Source of the DNA: an uncultured Clostridia bacterium
GTDB lineage: Bacteria; Bacillota; Clostridia; Oscillospirales; Acutalibacteraceae
NCBI GenBank assembly: GCA_947632045.1
Contig: CANRNQ010000010.1
Coordinates: 1 to 63,054, forward strand
DNA: 63,054 nucleotides
Reading direction: 5' to 3'
Part shown: positions 16,201 through 23,568 of the stretch, one piece after another
Layout of the letters: each line of letters begins with the position of its first letter
Numbering within the stretch: the stretch's first letter is position 1
Notes under the pieces: model-generated
What the model was told of the DNA's origin: nothing
The model's database searches: none
What the model saw: only the letters and a program-made list of their open reading frames with translations
Position numbers and translations under genes: made by a program

Positions 16201-17022
16201 AGAGGTCACAGCGCGGCAATAACAGAAATCGGCGATTTATATATGTGGGGGAATAATTATAGAGGTCAACTCGGCGACGGAACGACCGAATACAGACATA
16301 CCCCGACAAACATTTCTATCCCGCCCGCAACAAAATCGGTGAGCCAAGCGATCTCGGGCAAAAAGCCGTTGCCTGTTCCAATCGGGGCAGGAGTATTGGA
16401 CTTTGACAGTCTGCTCCCAAATGAAACCTATAACTTCTATGCAATGAAAAGCAAAGATGTCGAAGCCCCGCTCTCCTCGGATAATCTGCTCTATATCAAT
16501 CAGGTCGTTTCTGACGGGAATGGCAAGCTCAGTGTGAATTATCAGCCCGTTGAGGAATATGATGATTATATCTGCTTTGTCGTTCCCATGAGCCAAACCG
16601 ATATATCCTCCGCGACGGTCAAGGCCGATGATTTGAGATATACCGGCGAAAAGCAGTATATAAAGCCGAGCGTGACTCTCGACGGAAAAACGCTTATAGA
16701 GGGAGTCGACTATATGCTTTGCGGCGACTTTTCAGCAACGGCTCCCGGCAAATATACCGTCACCGTGAGGGGAACGGGAATGTATAAGGGCGAGGTCGAG
16801 CTTTCTTATAACGTGCTCGGACTGCTCGGCGACGTCGACCAAAACGGCGATATCACAATAGCCGACGCGATACTTGTGCAAAAACAAATTGTGAATATCA
16901 TGAAGCTTGACGACTATGCGTTTACAATTGCCGACGCGGACAAAAACGGAACCGTGACCATAGCCGACGCTATTTTAATTCAAAAGCATATTGTGGGCAT
17001 AATAAGCCTGAGCTCGGTTTAA
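13264..17022 (+). CDS. Secreted RCC1-propeller protein with dockerin
   Basis: 1252-residue exported protein. The start is ATG 13264 with SD GAGGAGG (13250-13256). Signal peptide residues 1-~34 (ending SAGAADS); an Asp/Ser-rich N-terminal region to ~350; a beta-rich middle (~350-590) with one HECKHC motif; a CarboxypepD_reg/Ig-like module (~592-663, LVVDDSGKPVSGATVNG); then exactly seven 48-residue RCC1 repeats (~685-1020, core GHSAAITENGDLYMWG); a further beta region; and a C-terminal type I dockerin (1187-1252) with two Ca-binding loops DVDQNGDITIADA and DADKNGTVTIADA. It may dock to a cohesin scaffold outside the window. No catalytic domain is recognised; the propeller probably binds a partner. 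Confidence 0.9.
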   Translation: MKGSKFGKRAISLLLATMIMLGVFCLAPLSAGAADSDSRENASISNVNDDMQISGVNSFGNMVANAIDDTTEQQEENGGYNVFSVEVSGKTATVSLESLQDASLVVAIYEEDGEKMLASGSADISAGDKTASVTIDIETMPQYFYLKAYIVDPETLRPLCTAFSCPTYTKEIQDLLAMSTDDFESERVLNFDNDKKNNFAVYDDNTKIIESSNASNKVVSANDDTQTYVIENADSSVSSLKSGDIFACDAGDGEILIVKVAQITMNGSTATIKGQETNLDEVFEYVKIDSDADLSNADIDPSSCDEGVTYEGLVKEDEVPEENYSAPANAESNINGKNPPASVGVEAEGKTGASMKFNLAKFGNDKDDDDGFKFKISGDVEIGVEASIKLYITWKQQYIETRLGYEVKIAVNLSLRGTKTFPFAKVKFSPVPGLYIKFTPAIEFEANAEIELNGTLEGSVGLQISIQDGIKNTSKSPTFKPEIKIEGKFFIGISLQPEIDVFGILAEVSMKGKAGAEIKATMTYAPADSKETHECKHCIDGDISAKIELSLEAKFLNSDKLKIQYKMLDFTAKLFDFYYSFDFNEFAFTSCPHHKYLVNILVVDDSGKPVSGATVNGSYTTDENGRTSFYMNKGEYTASAVKEGVGTANKSYSVNNDAVSLILRLSNKTSTGGNGGDNNDNNGSRLKVSLGGWHSAVITETGDLYMWGENRDGQLGDRTIDDKYIPTKIMDSVKTVGLGCYHSAAITENGDLYTWGDNSAGQLGDGTTEDKYIPTKIMSNVKAVSLGFYHSAAITETGDLYMWGNNSAGQLGDGTTEHKHIPTKIMSDVKAISCGRHHSAAITKNGDLYMWGRNDDGQLGDGTTEHKHIPTKIMGNVKAVSLGCHHNAAITENGDLYTWGDNYHGMLGDGTTENKYNPTKIMSNVKAVSLGYLHSAAITENDDLYMWGVNDGGQLGDGTTEDKYIPTKIMSNVKAVSLGRGHSAAITEIGDLYMWGNNYRGQLGDGTTEYRHTPTNISIPPATKSVSQAISGKKPLPVPIGAGVLDFDSLLPNETYNFYAMKSKDVEAPLSSDNLLYINQVVSDGNGKLSVNYQPVEEYDDYICFVVPMSQTDISSATVKADDLRYTGEKQYIKPSVTLDGKTLIEGVDYMLCGDFSATAPGKYTVTVRGTGMYKGEVELSYNVLGLLGDVDQNGDITIADAILVQKQIVNIMKLDDYAFTIADADKNGTVTIADAILIQKHIVGIISLSSV
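15316..16323 (+). repeat. Seven tandem 144-bp RCC1-coding repeats
   Basis: Seven in-frame units of 144 bp, each encoding 48 residues of the form VKAVSLG.HSAAITENGDLY.WG.N..GQLGDGTTE.KYIPTKIMSN. Neighbouring units are highly similar at the DNA level, with stretches such as GGCGATTTATATATGTGGGG repeated nearly unchanged, which points to recent expansion or gene conversion. Seven units are what a closed seven-bladed propeller needs. Confidence 0.95.
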
Positions 17023-17084
17023 GAATAAATTTATTTTATAAGAGCCCCGCCGAGGGCTTTTAGGACAGCCTATATGAGCGTAAA

Positions 17085-17122
17085 TAAAAGGGTTGCATTT
17101 CATCTGAATGCAGCCCTTTTTA
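17085..17122 (+). terminator. Terminator of the RCC1-dockerin gene
   Basis: AAAAGGGTTGCATT pairs with GAATGCAGCCCTTTTT around a short loop, followed by T-rich sequence. A smaller hairpin (AGCCC/GGGCT) lies at about 17040-17058, just after the stop codon. Confidence 0.85.
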
Positions 17123-17283
17123 AGTGGTGTGAGAGGTCGGCTACTCAACTAATGGGTAGCCTCCTACTCGATTATTTTTAAGCCGCAGGGCTCATATCGT
17201 CGTATTGCCCGACAAAAGCGCCGAGCCGTTTTGTCATATCCTCAGCCCACAGCCAAATAAAGCTTGCGGGATAGCCCGGGATT

Positions 17284-17937
17284 TTAAAGCCGCCTGAAAC
17301 GCAGGTGCGCAAGCGTTAAAATTATTATGCAGGCGGAAAGAATAAATACATACGGCAAAAACAGTCCCGCCGCGTCCTCCGGCGGATATGACGAAAGCAT
17401 ATTTATAAAATCGAGCCCGGGAGCCTTCGCGCCCATAAAGAATATCTCATATATAATGCCGACGATAAAGGGAACGGAAATGCTTTTCAGCAAAAAGGCG
17501 AGGGATAGGGAAAGACTGAAAAAGGCGAAGGACTGAGTGAGAAATATAAAGAGATATGGGAAGTAGTTAAAATCCCAGCACAGTAAATAAAACAGAAGAA
17601 GCAAAATAAAGTGTAGAAAATAAAATATAAAGACCTCTATAAGCTCCCGCAGTATGCTCTTTTTGTAAGCGAGCAGAGTCTCCCTCCCGCCGCCTTCTAT
17701 GTGCTCCCTAAAGCCGAGCAGAGGCCACCAAAGGGAAAAGAATGGGCATAAAACCTGCAAAATTATGTAGCTTGCAAGATAGCATAGGGGGTAGCTGCTG
17801 CCGGACAGAAGCTCAAGATAGGTCGCGATTGGGGCGAGGATAAGCATGAAAATTTGCGGAACGAAAAAGAGCTTGCCGAGGCTTTTAAGGGCCATTTTTG
17901 AAATAATAAGGCTGTTTAAATATTTTTCAAAGCGCAT
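17284..17937 (-). CDS. ABC transporter permease-like membrane protein
   Basis: 217-residue integral membrane protein with about six hydrophobic helices and basic loops (FEKYLNSLIISKMALKSLGK at the start; ends LAHLRFRRL). It overlaps the ATP-binding protein gene by 22 nt, so it is most likely one of the membrane halves of the same ABC-2-type exporter. I do not recognise a closer family. Third and last gene of the minus-strand operon 20587-17284. Confidence 0.7.
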   Translation of the reverse strand: MRFEKYLNSLIISKMALKSLGKLFFVPQIFMLILAPIATYLELLSGSSYPLCYLASYIILQVLCPFFSLWWPLLGFREHIEGGGRETLLAYKKSILRELIEVFIFYFLHFILLLLFYLLCWDFNYFPYLFIFLTQSFAFFSLSLSLAFLLKSISVPFIVGIIYEIFFMGAKAPGLDFINMLSSYPPEDAAGLFLPYVFILSACIIILTLAHLRFRRL

Positions 17938-18740
17938 AAATATCCGTCCTCTATTCCGCCGCCGGATTCAGCCCTCGCCGCAGCGTGAACGGGCGAGTCC
18001 GACAAAACGTATAAATAGCTCTTTCCGTCGCGGCTTATCCTGTCCTTTATATAAAAATTCCCGCTTAAAGAGCTCTCCCGACCTTCCTCTATGAGATATG
18101 CCTTTCCCCGCGCAAGCTCCGCCATCTCGCGGCTGCTGCCGGTGAAAATATTTTTCCCTCGGTCTATTATAATGATACTGCCGCACACGGCCTCAACGTC
18201 AGAAACAATATGGGTGGAAATTATGATGGTCTTGCCGTCCTTTATTTTTTTGAGCAGAGATTTAAACCTCATTCTCTCCTCGGGGTCAAGTCCGGCGGTC
18301 GGCTCGTCGAAAAGTATGATCTTCGGATCGCCGAGTATAGCCTGTGCAATGCCGCTTCGCCGAACCATACCGCCCGAAAGCGAGCCCACACGGCTTCTTG
18401 CCTTGTCCGACAGATTGACAAGCTCAAGACAGCTCTTGATCTCTTTGTCCTGCTCCGCCTTGGGTATCCTTTTCAATGTCGCAAAGTATTCCATCATCTC
18501 GTAAAGCGTCAAGGCCTTCATCATTCCGAACTGTTGCGGCAGATAGCCTATTTTGTCGCCGCCGCACTCGATAGAGCCGGAGTTGTAGCTTATAAGCCCG
18601 CAGATACAGCGCATCATCGTCGTTTTCCCCGAGCCGTTCGGCCCGAGCAGACCGTATATGCCGCGCCCGAGCTCGCAGGAAAAGCCGTCTAAGGCGATGC
18701 TTTTTTTATATGTCTTGTGAAGATTTTCTATTTTAAGCAT
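17916..18740 (-). CDS. ABC transporter ATP-binding protein
   Basis: 274-residue cytoplasmic ATPase of the CcmA/ABC-2 exporter type. Walker A GPNGSGKT (33-40), Q-loop at YLPQQFG, signature LSGGM (121-125), Walker B IILFDEPTAGLDP (141-153) and a switch His in IIISTHIVSD. The last ~60 residues form the small C-terminal domain common in this group. It drives the two membrane proteins encoded on either side. The substrate is unknown; antibiotic, lipid or peptide efflux are the usual options. Confidence 0.93.
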   Translation of the reverse strand: MLKIENLHKTYKKSIALDGFSCELGRGIYGLLGPNGSGKTTMMRCICGLISYNSGSIECGGDKIGYLPQQFGMMKALTLYEMMEYFATLKRIPKAEQDKEIKSCLELVNLSDKARSRVGSLSGGMVRRSGIAQAILGDPKIILFDEPTAGLDPEERMRFKSLLKKIKDGKTIIISTHIVSDVEAVCGSIIIIDRGKNIFTGSSREMAELARGKAYLIEEGRESSLSGNFYIKDRISRDGKSYLYVLSDSPVHAAARAESGGGIEDGYLCALKNI

Positions 18741-18805
18741 ATTTTAAAACCCTCCCTCAATATGCCGCGTTCCTTTTTTACTCTCTCGGCTAAGACTGTT
18801 GGCAT

Positions 18806-20587
18806 TTAGTATAATTCGGCCAGTAAACGCCTTGTTTCCTCGTCCTCTTGCCGCTTTATTTCTGTAATATATTCCTTGAAGCCCTTTTTATCGGCTTCTA
18901 TTATATCCCTTGCAAGTCCGTCGCGCGCATCACCTCCAAGAGCGCTGTTTATGATAATAAGGTCGTCGCATAAATAGATCAAACCGTTTGCGCTGTTGTA
19001 TATGCCGTTGGCTATTGCCAGGGAATCTATTATCGTGTATTTGCTCAAGTCTATCGAAGCGCCGGAGGAATATTTGTTTATCAGAGCTTGCAGCTCGGCG
19101 GCGTAATTTCCGTCGATAGCCGGAGCTTTACTTCCGTATGCCGTTGTGCCTATTACCTTGTGCCCAAAGGCGGAATCCTCCTTGTAAAATCCGCTGATAA
19201 GAGTCGGGCAAGAGCTTTCTCCGGAGAAGCTGTTTCCTTTATTTGAGCCTTCGTCAAGATTTGAATAAAAGCGGCGCGGAGAATCGACGGCTATCTCAAA
19301 GCGGGCTTTGTCTAAATCGCATATCGGCATATAACAGGCGTTTAAGAGGAAATCATAAAAACCGGGAATGGGATAGTACGGAAAACACCCGGGCAGAATA
19401 CAGCCCTGAGAGCTGCTGTAAAGAACGGGGGAGTAGCCGCCGTATTTTATGTTAAGGGAGGATAGCTTGCCGCTTGAATAAACAGTCAGGTAATCGCCCT
19501 CCCTGTCAAAGCGCAGCTCGTTGCCGTTTTCGTCGCTTACCCTGTTGACCTTGTAGCCGTGGAACAGGGTGAAGTCGTATTTGTCGAGGGATTTTTTCGA
19601 TAGGCTCATCGTTATGTCAGCTTCTAACTGCCGCCATATATTGAGCTTCATATCGTAATTGTCGACTTTAAAATCTGCGGTCTTGGTCTTCGGCACGTTG
19701 TGCTTGTTGTAAAAATGCGATTCCATGGAGTCACTGTCAAATTGATTGCCGAGTTCGATGTGACTGCCGCCTCTTATAAAGCCGACAAAGCTTGCCGCTA
19801 TAAAAGCAAGGACTATGGCTCCCGACGCGAGCCTTATTCCTTTAGACTTCAGTCGGCAAAGCCTAAGCAGTAAAAAGCCGAGCAGGAATATCCAAAAAAG
19901 CACGATATTCCACCTGTAAATTTCACAGCCCCAGCCGTATTCCGAAACCATGCCCCAATTTACATCGCTCGGGAGTATGTATGCGAAGATATACTTGAAC
20001 GGCCAGAAGTTTATTTCCGTCATATTGCTTATGCTGCCGGGCAGGAAGTCCGATATGTCGGATAATACGAAAATAATCAGCGCGGCAAGGGCATAGGAGC
20101 TCACCCGCTTGAATTTTTGAGAAAACAGCGCGCCGATAAAGATGGGGATAATGCCGCCGAGAAAGAAGTATAAAAACAGCATTGAGATGAAATAGAGATA
20201 ATATGAGCCGTCGGATATGCCGGCCAAGGCGCAGTATATAATATTAAGCGCCGCTGTAATCAAAAACAGCAAAGCGGGTATTAAGCAGATAACCGCAGAC
20301 ATACCTCCGAAAATCCTGCCGCGCGCGTCCCTGTGGGAGAATAGAGCCTCCTTAGCGTTTGCACCTTCCGGAAGATAGAAAAGCTCGTAGGAGGTATAAA
20401 ATAAAACTATAAAGGCCGGAAAGCAGTTTTTGAGAGCTTCTTGCAGAAAGTGAGTATGCGGAATGGAATATATCGTGTAGCGAACGCAGAGGTAAACGAG
20501 GTAGCCTGTGACATACAGCAGCAAAAGAAGAGCGGGGACAAAAACACGTTTATTTTTTACAAAGAGTCTAAAATTTTGTCTGAACAT
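18806..20587 (-). CDS. ABC-2-type membrane protein with large external domain
   Basis: 593-residue membrane protein and first gene of the exporter operon. About six or seven transmembrane helices lie in residues 1-270 (first at ~15-35 after a basic MFRQNFRLFVKNKRVF), followed by a long extracytoplasmic domain (~275-593) that begins after FVGFIRGGSHIELGNQFDSD and contains several short Tyr/Gly-rich beta segments. Its terminal TM count and position fit ABC-2 permeases with an added peptidase-like or sensing domain, but no HExxH zinc site is visible. SD GGAAAGGA lies about 11 nt before the ATG. Function inferred from context only. Confidence 0.7.
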   Translation of the reverse strand: MFRQNFRLFVKNKRVFVPALLLLLYVTGYLVYLCVRYTIYSIPHTHFLQEALKNCFPAFIVLFYTSYELFYLPEGANAKEALFSHRDARGRIFGGMSAVICLIPALLFLITAALNIIYCALAGISDGSYYLYFISMLFLYFFLGGIIPIFIGALFSQKFKRVSSYALAALIIFVLSDISDFLPGSISNMTEINFWPFKYIFAYILPSDVNWGMVSEYGWGCEIYRWNIVLFWIFLLGFLLLRLCRLKSKGIRLASGAIVLAFIAASFVGFIRGGSHIELGNQFDSDSMESHFYNKHNVPKTKTADFKVDNYDMKLNIWRQLEADITMSLSKKSLDKYDFTLFHGYKVNRVSDENGNELRFDREGDYLTVYSSGKLSSLNIKYGGYSPVLYSSSQGCILPGCFPYYPIPGFYDFLLNACYMPICDLDKARFEIAVDSPRRFYSNLDEGSNKGNSFSGESSCPTLISGFYKEDSAFGHKVIGTTAYGSKAPAIDGNYAAELQALINKYSSGASIDLSKYTIIDSLAIANGIYNSANGLIYLCDDLIIINSALGGDARDGLARDIIEADKKGFKEYITEIKRQEDEETRRLLAELY

Positions 20588-20921
20588 TCACAACACGTCC
20601 TTTCCGTAGTTTGCAGATCGGTAAGGGATAAAGCTCGGGTGGGGGGGGCAAATTAATTGTACTATTGTAACTATAACACTAAATACAATGAAAATCAAGA
20701 ATATTTACAAAATTATTTTAAAAATACAAATAATACGGGACATATTATCTATAAATTCGCATTTAAAAAGCTTCGCATAGGGAAAATTTAAAACTGCGCC
20801 TTTGAGGTGTAATTTTCCGCTCGGGGCATAAAATTTTTTATCGGAGCGAGTCAACGCCTGCGTTGACAAAAGCATAATTTAGTTTATTAAACCGAACTTT
20901 AAAAATGAAGGTAAGAGACTT
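20588..20921. other. Intergenic region with G8 tract and hairpins
   Basis: 334 nt between the minus-strand exporter operon and the plus-strand peptidase remnant. It holds a run of eight G (20641-20648; C8 in the exporter leader), AT-rich sequence, a CGCTC/GAGCG pairing and a perfect hairpin GTCAACGC-CT-GCGTTGAC at 20850-20867. TTGACA at 20863-20868 with TATTAA 16 nt downstream could be a promoter for the plus strand. Confidence 0.5.
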
Positions 20922-21188
20922 ATGGAACCCAAAGAAATCTTGACCGAGGCGGCCGCCATGCAAGAAGAACTGCAAGCCATCAGGCATGATCTGCACCGAC
21001 GAAATGCGGCAAAGCCGGTCTTTCAGCCGGCAGAGGAGTTTTTTCAGAGTTCGCCTGATATGCTGGCGAACGGTCTGCTCGATAGTCCAAAGGTGGACGC
21101 CGTCGGGGAGCGTATCAAGACCCGAATGTGGAAGATCTGTGTCGGTCTGGCAGCGGCTATGCGCTGCAAGGCGACGGTCGAGTTTTAG
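20922..21188 (+). pseudogene. Decayed M20 amidohydrolase (hippurate hydrolase-like)
   Basis: 88-codon frame that reads like several separate parts of an M20-family amidohydrolase joined together: the N-terminal AIRHDLHRR (usual form RRDLHRHPE), then directly VFQPAEEFF, LDSPKVDAVGERI and a C-terminal-like stretch RMWKICVGLAAAMRCKATVEF. Intact members are about 390 residues, so roughly three quarters of the gene is missing, including metal ligands. Internal in-frame deletions explain the open frame. No function is expected. Confidence 0.75.
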
Positions 21189-21309
21189 ATTACTGCCATG
21201 TATGGACGTTGACCAGGCTTGACCTCGAAAGCCCTTTATTTCAAGCCTTTTTCTGCTTGTATCAAAATTAGCGGGAGCATAGAAGCAGAAAAATTATCCC
21301 GTGAAAACA

Positions 21310-21338
21310 TTGACTTTGCTAAGAAATTATATTATACT
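21310..21338 (+). promoter_or_regulatory. Promoter of the DUF2325 gene
   Basis: TTGACT (21310-21315), 17-nt spacer, TATACT (21333-21338). Immediately followed by the palindrome at 21345-21364. Confidence 0.75.
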
Positions 21339-21344
21339 GATATA

Positions 21345-21364
21345 TGGTTAGTAGTGACTAACCA
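21345..21364 (+). promoter_or_regulatory. Palindromic operator, DtxR/MntR-like
   Basis: Perfect 8-bp inverted repeat TGGTTAGT-AGTG-ACTAACCA just downstream of the -10 box, covering the expected start site. GGTTAG/CTAACC half-sites are typical of DtxR/IdeR-family metal-dependent repressors. A weaker TTAG-N6-CTAA repeat lies at about 21425-21438. The regulator itself is not in the window. Confidence 0.55.
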
Positions 21365-21458
21365 GCCGATTAAAAAAACGCATCCGCCGCGCCCGATAGG
21401 CGCTGTAAATTAAACGTTGAGTTAGTCGAAGCTAATCAAGCTAAAGGAGGCACATAAT

Positions 21459-21740
21459 ATGAGTATCGTAATTGTCGGGGGAAACGACCGCATGGTGCGG
21501 CAGTATAAGGATTTGTGCGAAAGCTATAAATGCACCGCAAAGGTCTTTACGCAGATGAAGGCAGGATTAAAAAATAAAATTGGCAGTCCTGATTTGCTTG
21601 TTTTATTTACAAGCACAATGTCGCACAAAATGATGAGAACAGCGTTGAGCAAAACAAAGGGCAGCGGCGTGAAAATTGAGAGGTCGCATTCAAGCTCGGT
21701 AGCGGCGTTGAAAAATATACTTGAGGCTAATGTGGGGTAA
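21459..21740 (+). CDS. DUF2325 domain protein
   Basis: 93-residue protein of the DUF2325 family: MSIVIVGGNDRMVRQYKDLCESY at the start, a nucleotide-binding-like GG.D..Y motif, then LLVLFTSTMSHKMMRTALSKTKGSGVKI, with the conserved sequence around TSTMSHKM. Members are often found near iron or manganese uptake genes in Clostridia, which fits the DtxR-like operator upstream, but none is adjacent here. SD AAAGGAGG is followed by the ATG at 21459. The molecular function is unknown. Confidence 0.9.
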   Translation: MSIVIVGGNDRMVRQYKDLCESYKCTAKVFTQMKAGLKNKIGSPDLLVLFTSTMSHKMMRTALSKTKGSGVKIERSHSSSVAALKNILEANVG

Positions 21741-21868
21741 ACAAAGCGCAAGGGCTTATATTGATGCGAGCGGAGATAAAATACTGTGCCTCCTAGCCTT
21801 TTTTTAAAAGTGAGTATTGATATAAATTTGGAAAAAGACTATAATATATAAAAAGGTAGGTGGCTTTA

Positions 21869-22426
21869 ATGGAGGAATTAAGTAATATCGCCGCGCAGGC
21901 GAGTAGGGCGATGCAGGAGCTTATCGCGGCGGCAAAGCTTAAAAAGGGCGACATTATCGTCGTCGGCTGTTCAAGCAGCGAGATAATAGGCAGCAGGATA
22001 GGCACAAATTCGAGCGTCGATGTGGCGAACGCGGTCTTCGACGCGATATATTCCGAGGTAAAAAGCGGAGGGTATTATCTTGCGGCGCAGTGCTGCGAGC
22101 ATTTGAACAGAGCGTTGATAATCGAGAGCGAATGTGCCGAAAAATACGGACATGAGGTCGTGAACGCAGTTCCTCAGCCAAAGGCGGGCGGCTCTTTTGC
22201 GACGCGGGCCTACGCTTCGTTTGAAGCCCCCGTTGCCGTGGAGGAAATAAAGGCGGCGGCGGGAATGGATATAGGCGATGTGCTGATAGGAATGCACTTG
22301 AAGAGAACCGCCGTTCCGGTTCGCGTTTCGATGGACAAAATAGGTGAGGCGCACCTTGTGTGTGCGAGGACAAGACCCCCGTTTATCGGCGGGGCAAGAG
22401 CGAAATATGACGAGGGCCTGCTGTGA
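21869..22426 (+). CDS. TIGR01440 / UPF0340 family protein (YwlG-like)
   Basis: 185-residue conserved protein of the UPF0340 family, whose function is not established. Recognisable features are KKGDIIVVGCSSSEIIGSRIG, the Cys-Glu-His sequence in AAQCCEHLNRAL and the end DVLIGMHLKRTAVPVRV. The start is ATG 21869, since the SD AAAGGTAGG is well spaced for it; the in-frame GTG at 21860 is too close. In many Firmicutes the gene sits beside rpiB and glyA; here its neighbour is an HD-domain gene it overlaps by one base. Confidence 0.92.
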   Translation: MEELSNIAAQASRAMQELIAAAKLKKGDIIVVGCSSSEIIGSRIGTNSSVDVANAVFDAIYSEVKSGGYYLAAQCCEHLNRALIIESECAEKYGHEVVNAVPQPKAGGSFATRAYASFEAPVAVEEIKAAAGMDIGDVLIGMHLKRTAVPVRVSMDKIGEAHLVCARTRPPFIGGARAKYDEGLL

Positions 22427-23013
22427 TGGATAAGAGTATGGATTATAAAAGCGAATTTTGCAGAGTATTTTCGGAGAACGTGACAAGGCACGGGGCGAAG
22501 GAGCTGCTCGAGTGGCTTTGCCGAACCGATTTCTTTACCGCGCCGGCGAGCACAAAGTATCACTGCGCCTGCGCGCACGGACTCGTGATGCACAGTCTGA
22601 GCGTATATGACGTTTTGATTGAAAAGCATTTTGACGAGGAGAGCGACAGCCTTGAGAGCTTCACTATCTGCGCTCTGCTGCACGACATTTGCAAGGCGCA
22701 GTTTTACAAGGTATCAACTCGAAACGTTAAAAACAACGAAACCGGCGTTTGGGAAAAGGTGCCGTTTTATGCCGTTGACGATATTTTTCCTTACGGTCAC
22801 GGTGAAAAATCCGTTTTCCTAATAGAACGCTTTATGAAGCTTAGAATCGAGGAGGCAATGGCGATCCGCTGGCATATGGGGGGCTTCGACGATACGAACG
22901 GCTTCACTATCGGATTGGCGTATCAAAAGTACCCCTTAGCCGTCAAGCTGCATCTTGCCGACCTTGAATCTACATATCTCAGAGAGAAGAACACGTCCGC
23001 GGTAAATAAATAA
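22426..23013 (+). CDS. HD-domain phosphohydrolase-like protein
   Basis: About 195-residue soluble protein with the HD superfamily metal-binding pattern: His in HGLVMHSLSVYD, the His-Asp pair in ALLHDICKAQFY, and later His residues in YGHGEKS and IRWHMGGFDD. A C-terminal Asp in HLADLEST completes the set. Such proteins hydrolyse phosphate esters of nucleotides or nucleic acids; the substrate cannot be told. The ATG (22426) overlaps the TGA of the previous gene, suggesting coupling. Confidence 0.88.
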   Translation: MDKSMDYKSEFCRVFSENVTRHGAKELLEWLCRTDFFTAPASTKYHCACAHGLVMHSLSVYDVLIEKHFDEESDSLESFTICALLHDICKAQFYKVSTRNVKNNETGVWEKVPFYAVDDIFPYGHGEKSVFLIERFMKLRIEEAMAIRWHMGGFDDTNGFTIGLAYQKYPLAVKLHLADLESTYLREKNTSAVNK

Positions 23014-23085
23014 AAAAATATCTCTCCGCATAATAGTCGGTATTTTGCCCATACTGATTATATAAATATACGGAGGGATTATTTT

Positions 23086-23520
23086 ATGGTTGAACAGGAC
23101 ACTATAAAGCTTTTGAGAGAATGTGACGCCGGTATAAAGATGGGCGTTACCGCGATTGACGAAGTGATGGACTATGTAAAGGACGACAGGCTGAAGGACA
23201 GCCTTGACGATTCAAAGGACAGGCATGAAAAGTTGAGAATGGAGCTGCAAAAGGAGCTTGACAGCTATCACGACGACGGAAAGGATCCGAACCCGATGGC
23301 AAAGGGTATGTCGTGGATGAAAACTAATATGAAGCTCGTTGTAAACGAGTCTGACAGCACAATAGCCGATTTGATAACCGACGGCTGCAATATGGGAGTA
23401 AAGTCGCTCAGCCGCTATCTCAATCAGTACAAGGCGGCAGACGAAAAATCCAAGGATATAGCGAAGAAGCTGATAAATAACGAGGAGCATCTCGCGATGG
23501 CGGTGCGGCAGTTTTTGTGA
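23086..23520 (+). CDS. Helical, ferritin-like small protein
   Basis: 144-residue, highly charged protein predicted to be four long alpha helices (about 5-30, 34-60, 75-100, 115-143) with regularly placed Glu/His/Asp (RECDAGIKMG, DRHEKLRMELQ, NEEHLAMAVRQ). This resembles the four-helix ferritin-like (DUF2383-type) fold, but a complete di-metal site is not evident. SD GGAGGG precedes the ATG. Single gene, followed by repeat copy B. Confidence 0.75.
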   Translation: MVEQDTIKLLRECDAGIKMGVTAIDEVMDYVKDDRLKDSLDDSKDRHEKLRMELQKELDSYHDDGKDPNPMAKGMSWMKTNMKLVVNESDSTIADLITDGCNMGVKSLSRYLNQYKAADEKSKDIAKKLINNEEHLAMAVRQFL

Positions 23521-23568
23521 TTAAACGGCTGTCGCGGGTGCGTGCCCCGGAGCTTTGAGCGTGGAACA

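Noticed and set aside
15316-16323. Regular repeats reminiscent of a CRISPR array
   Set aside because: Units are 144 bp, in frame and translate to RCC1 repeats of a large protein; there are no short repeats with unique spacers anywhere in the window.
17182-17290. Minus-strand frame KIPGYPASFIWLWAEDM ending at a TAA near 17182, possible gene remnant
   Set aside because: Too short, overlaps the permease 3' end in another frame, and matches nothing that I recognise.
21219-21413. Plus-strand 64-codon open frame before DUF2325
   Set aside because: It runs through the promoter and palindromic operator, lacks an SD and has no recognisable sequence.
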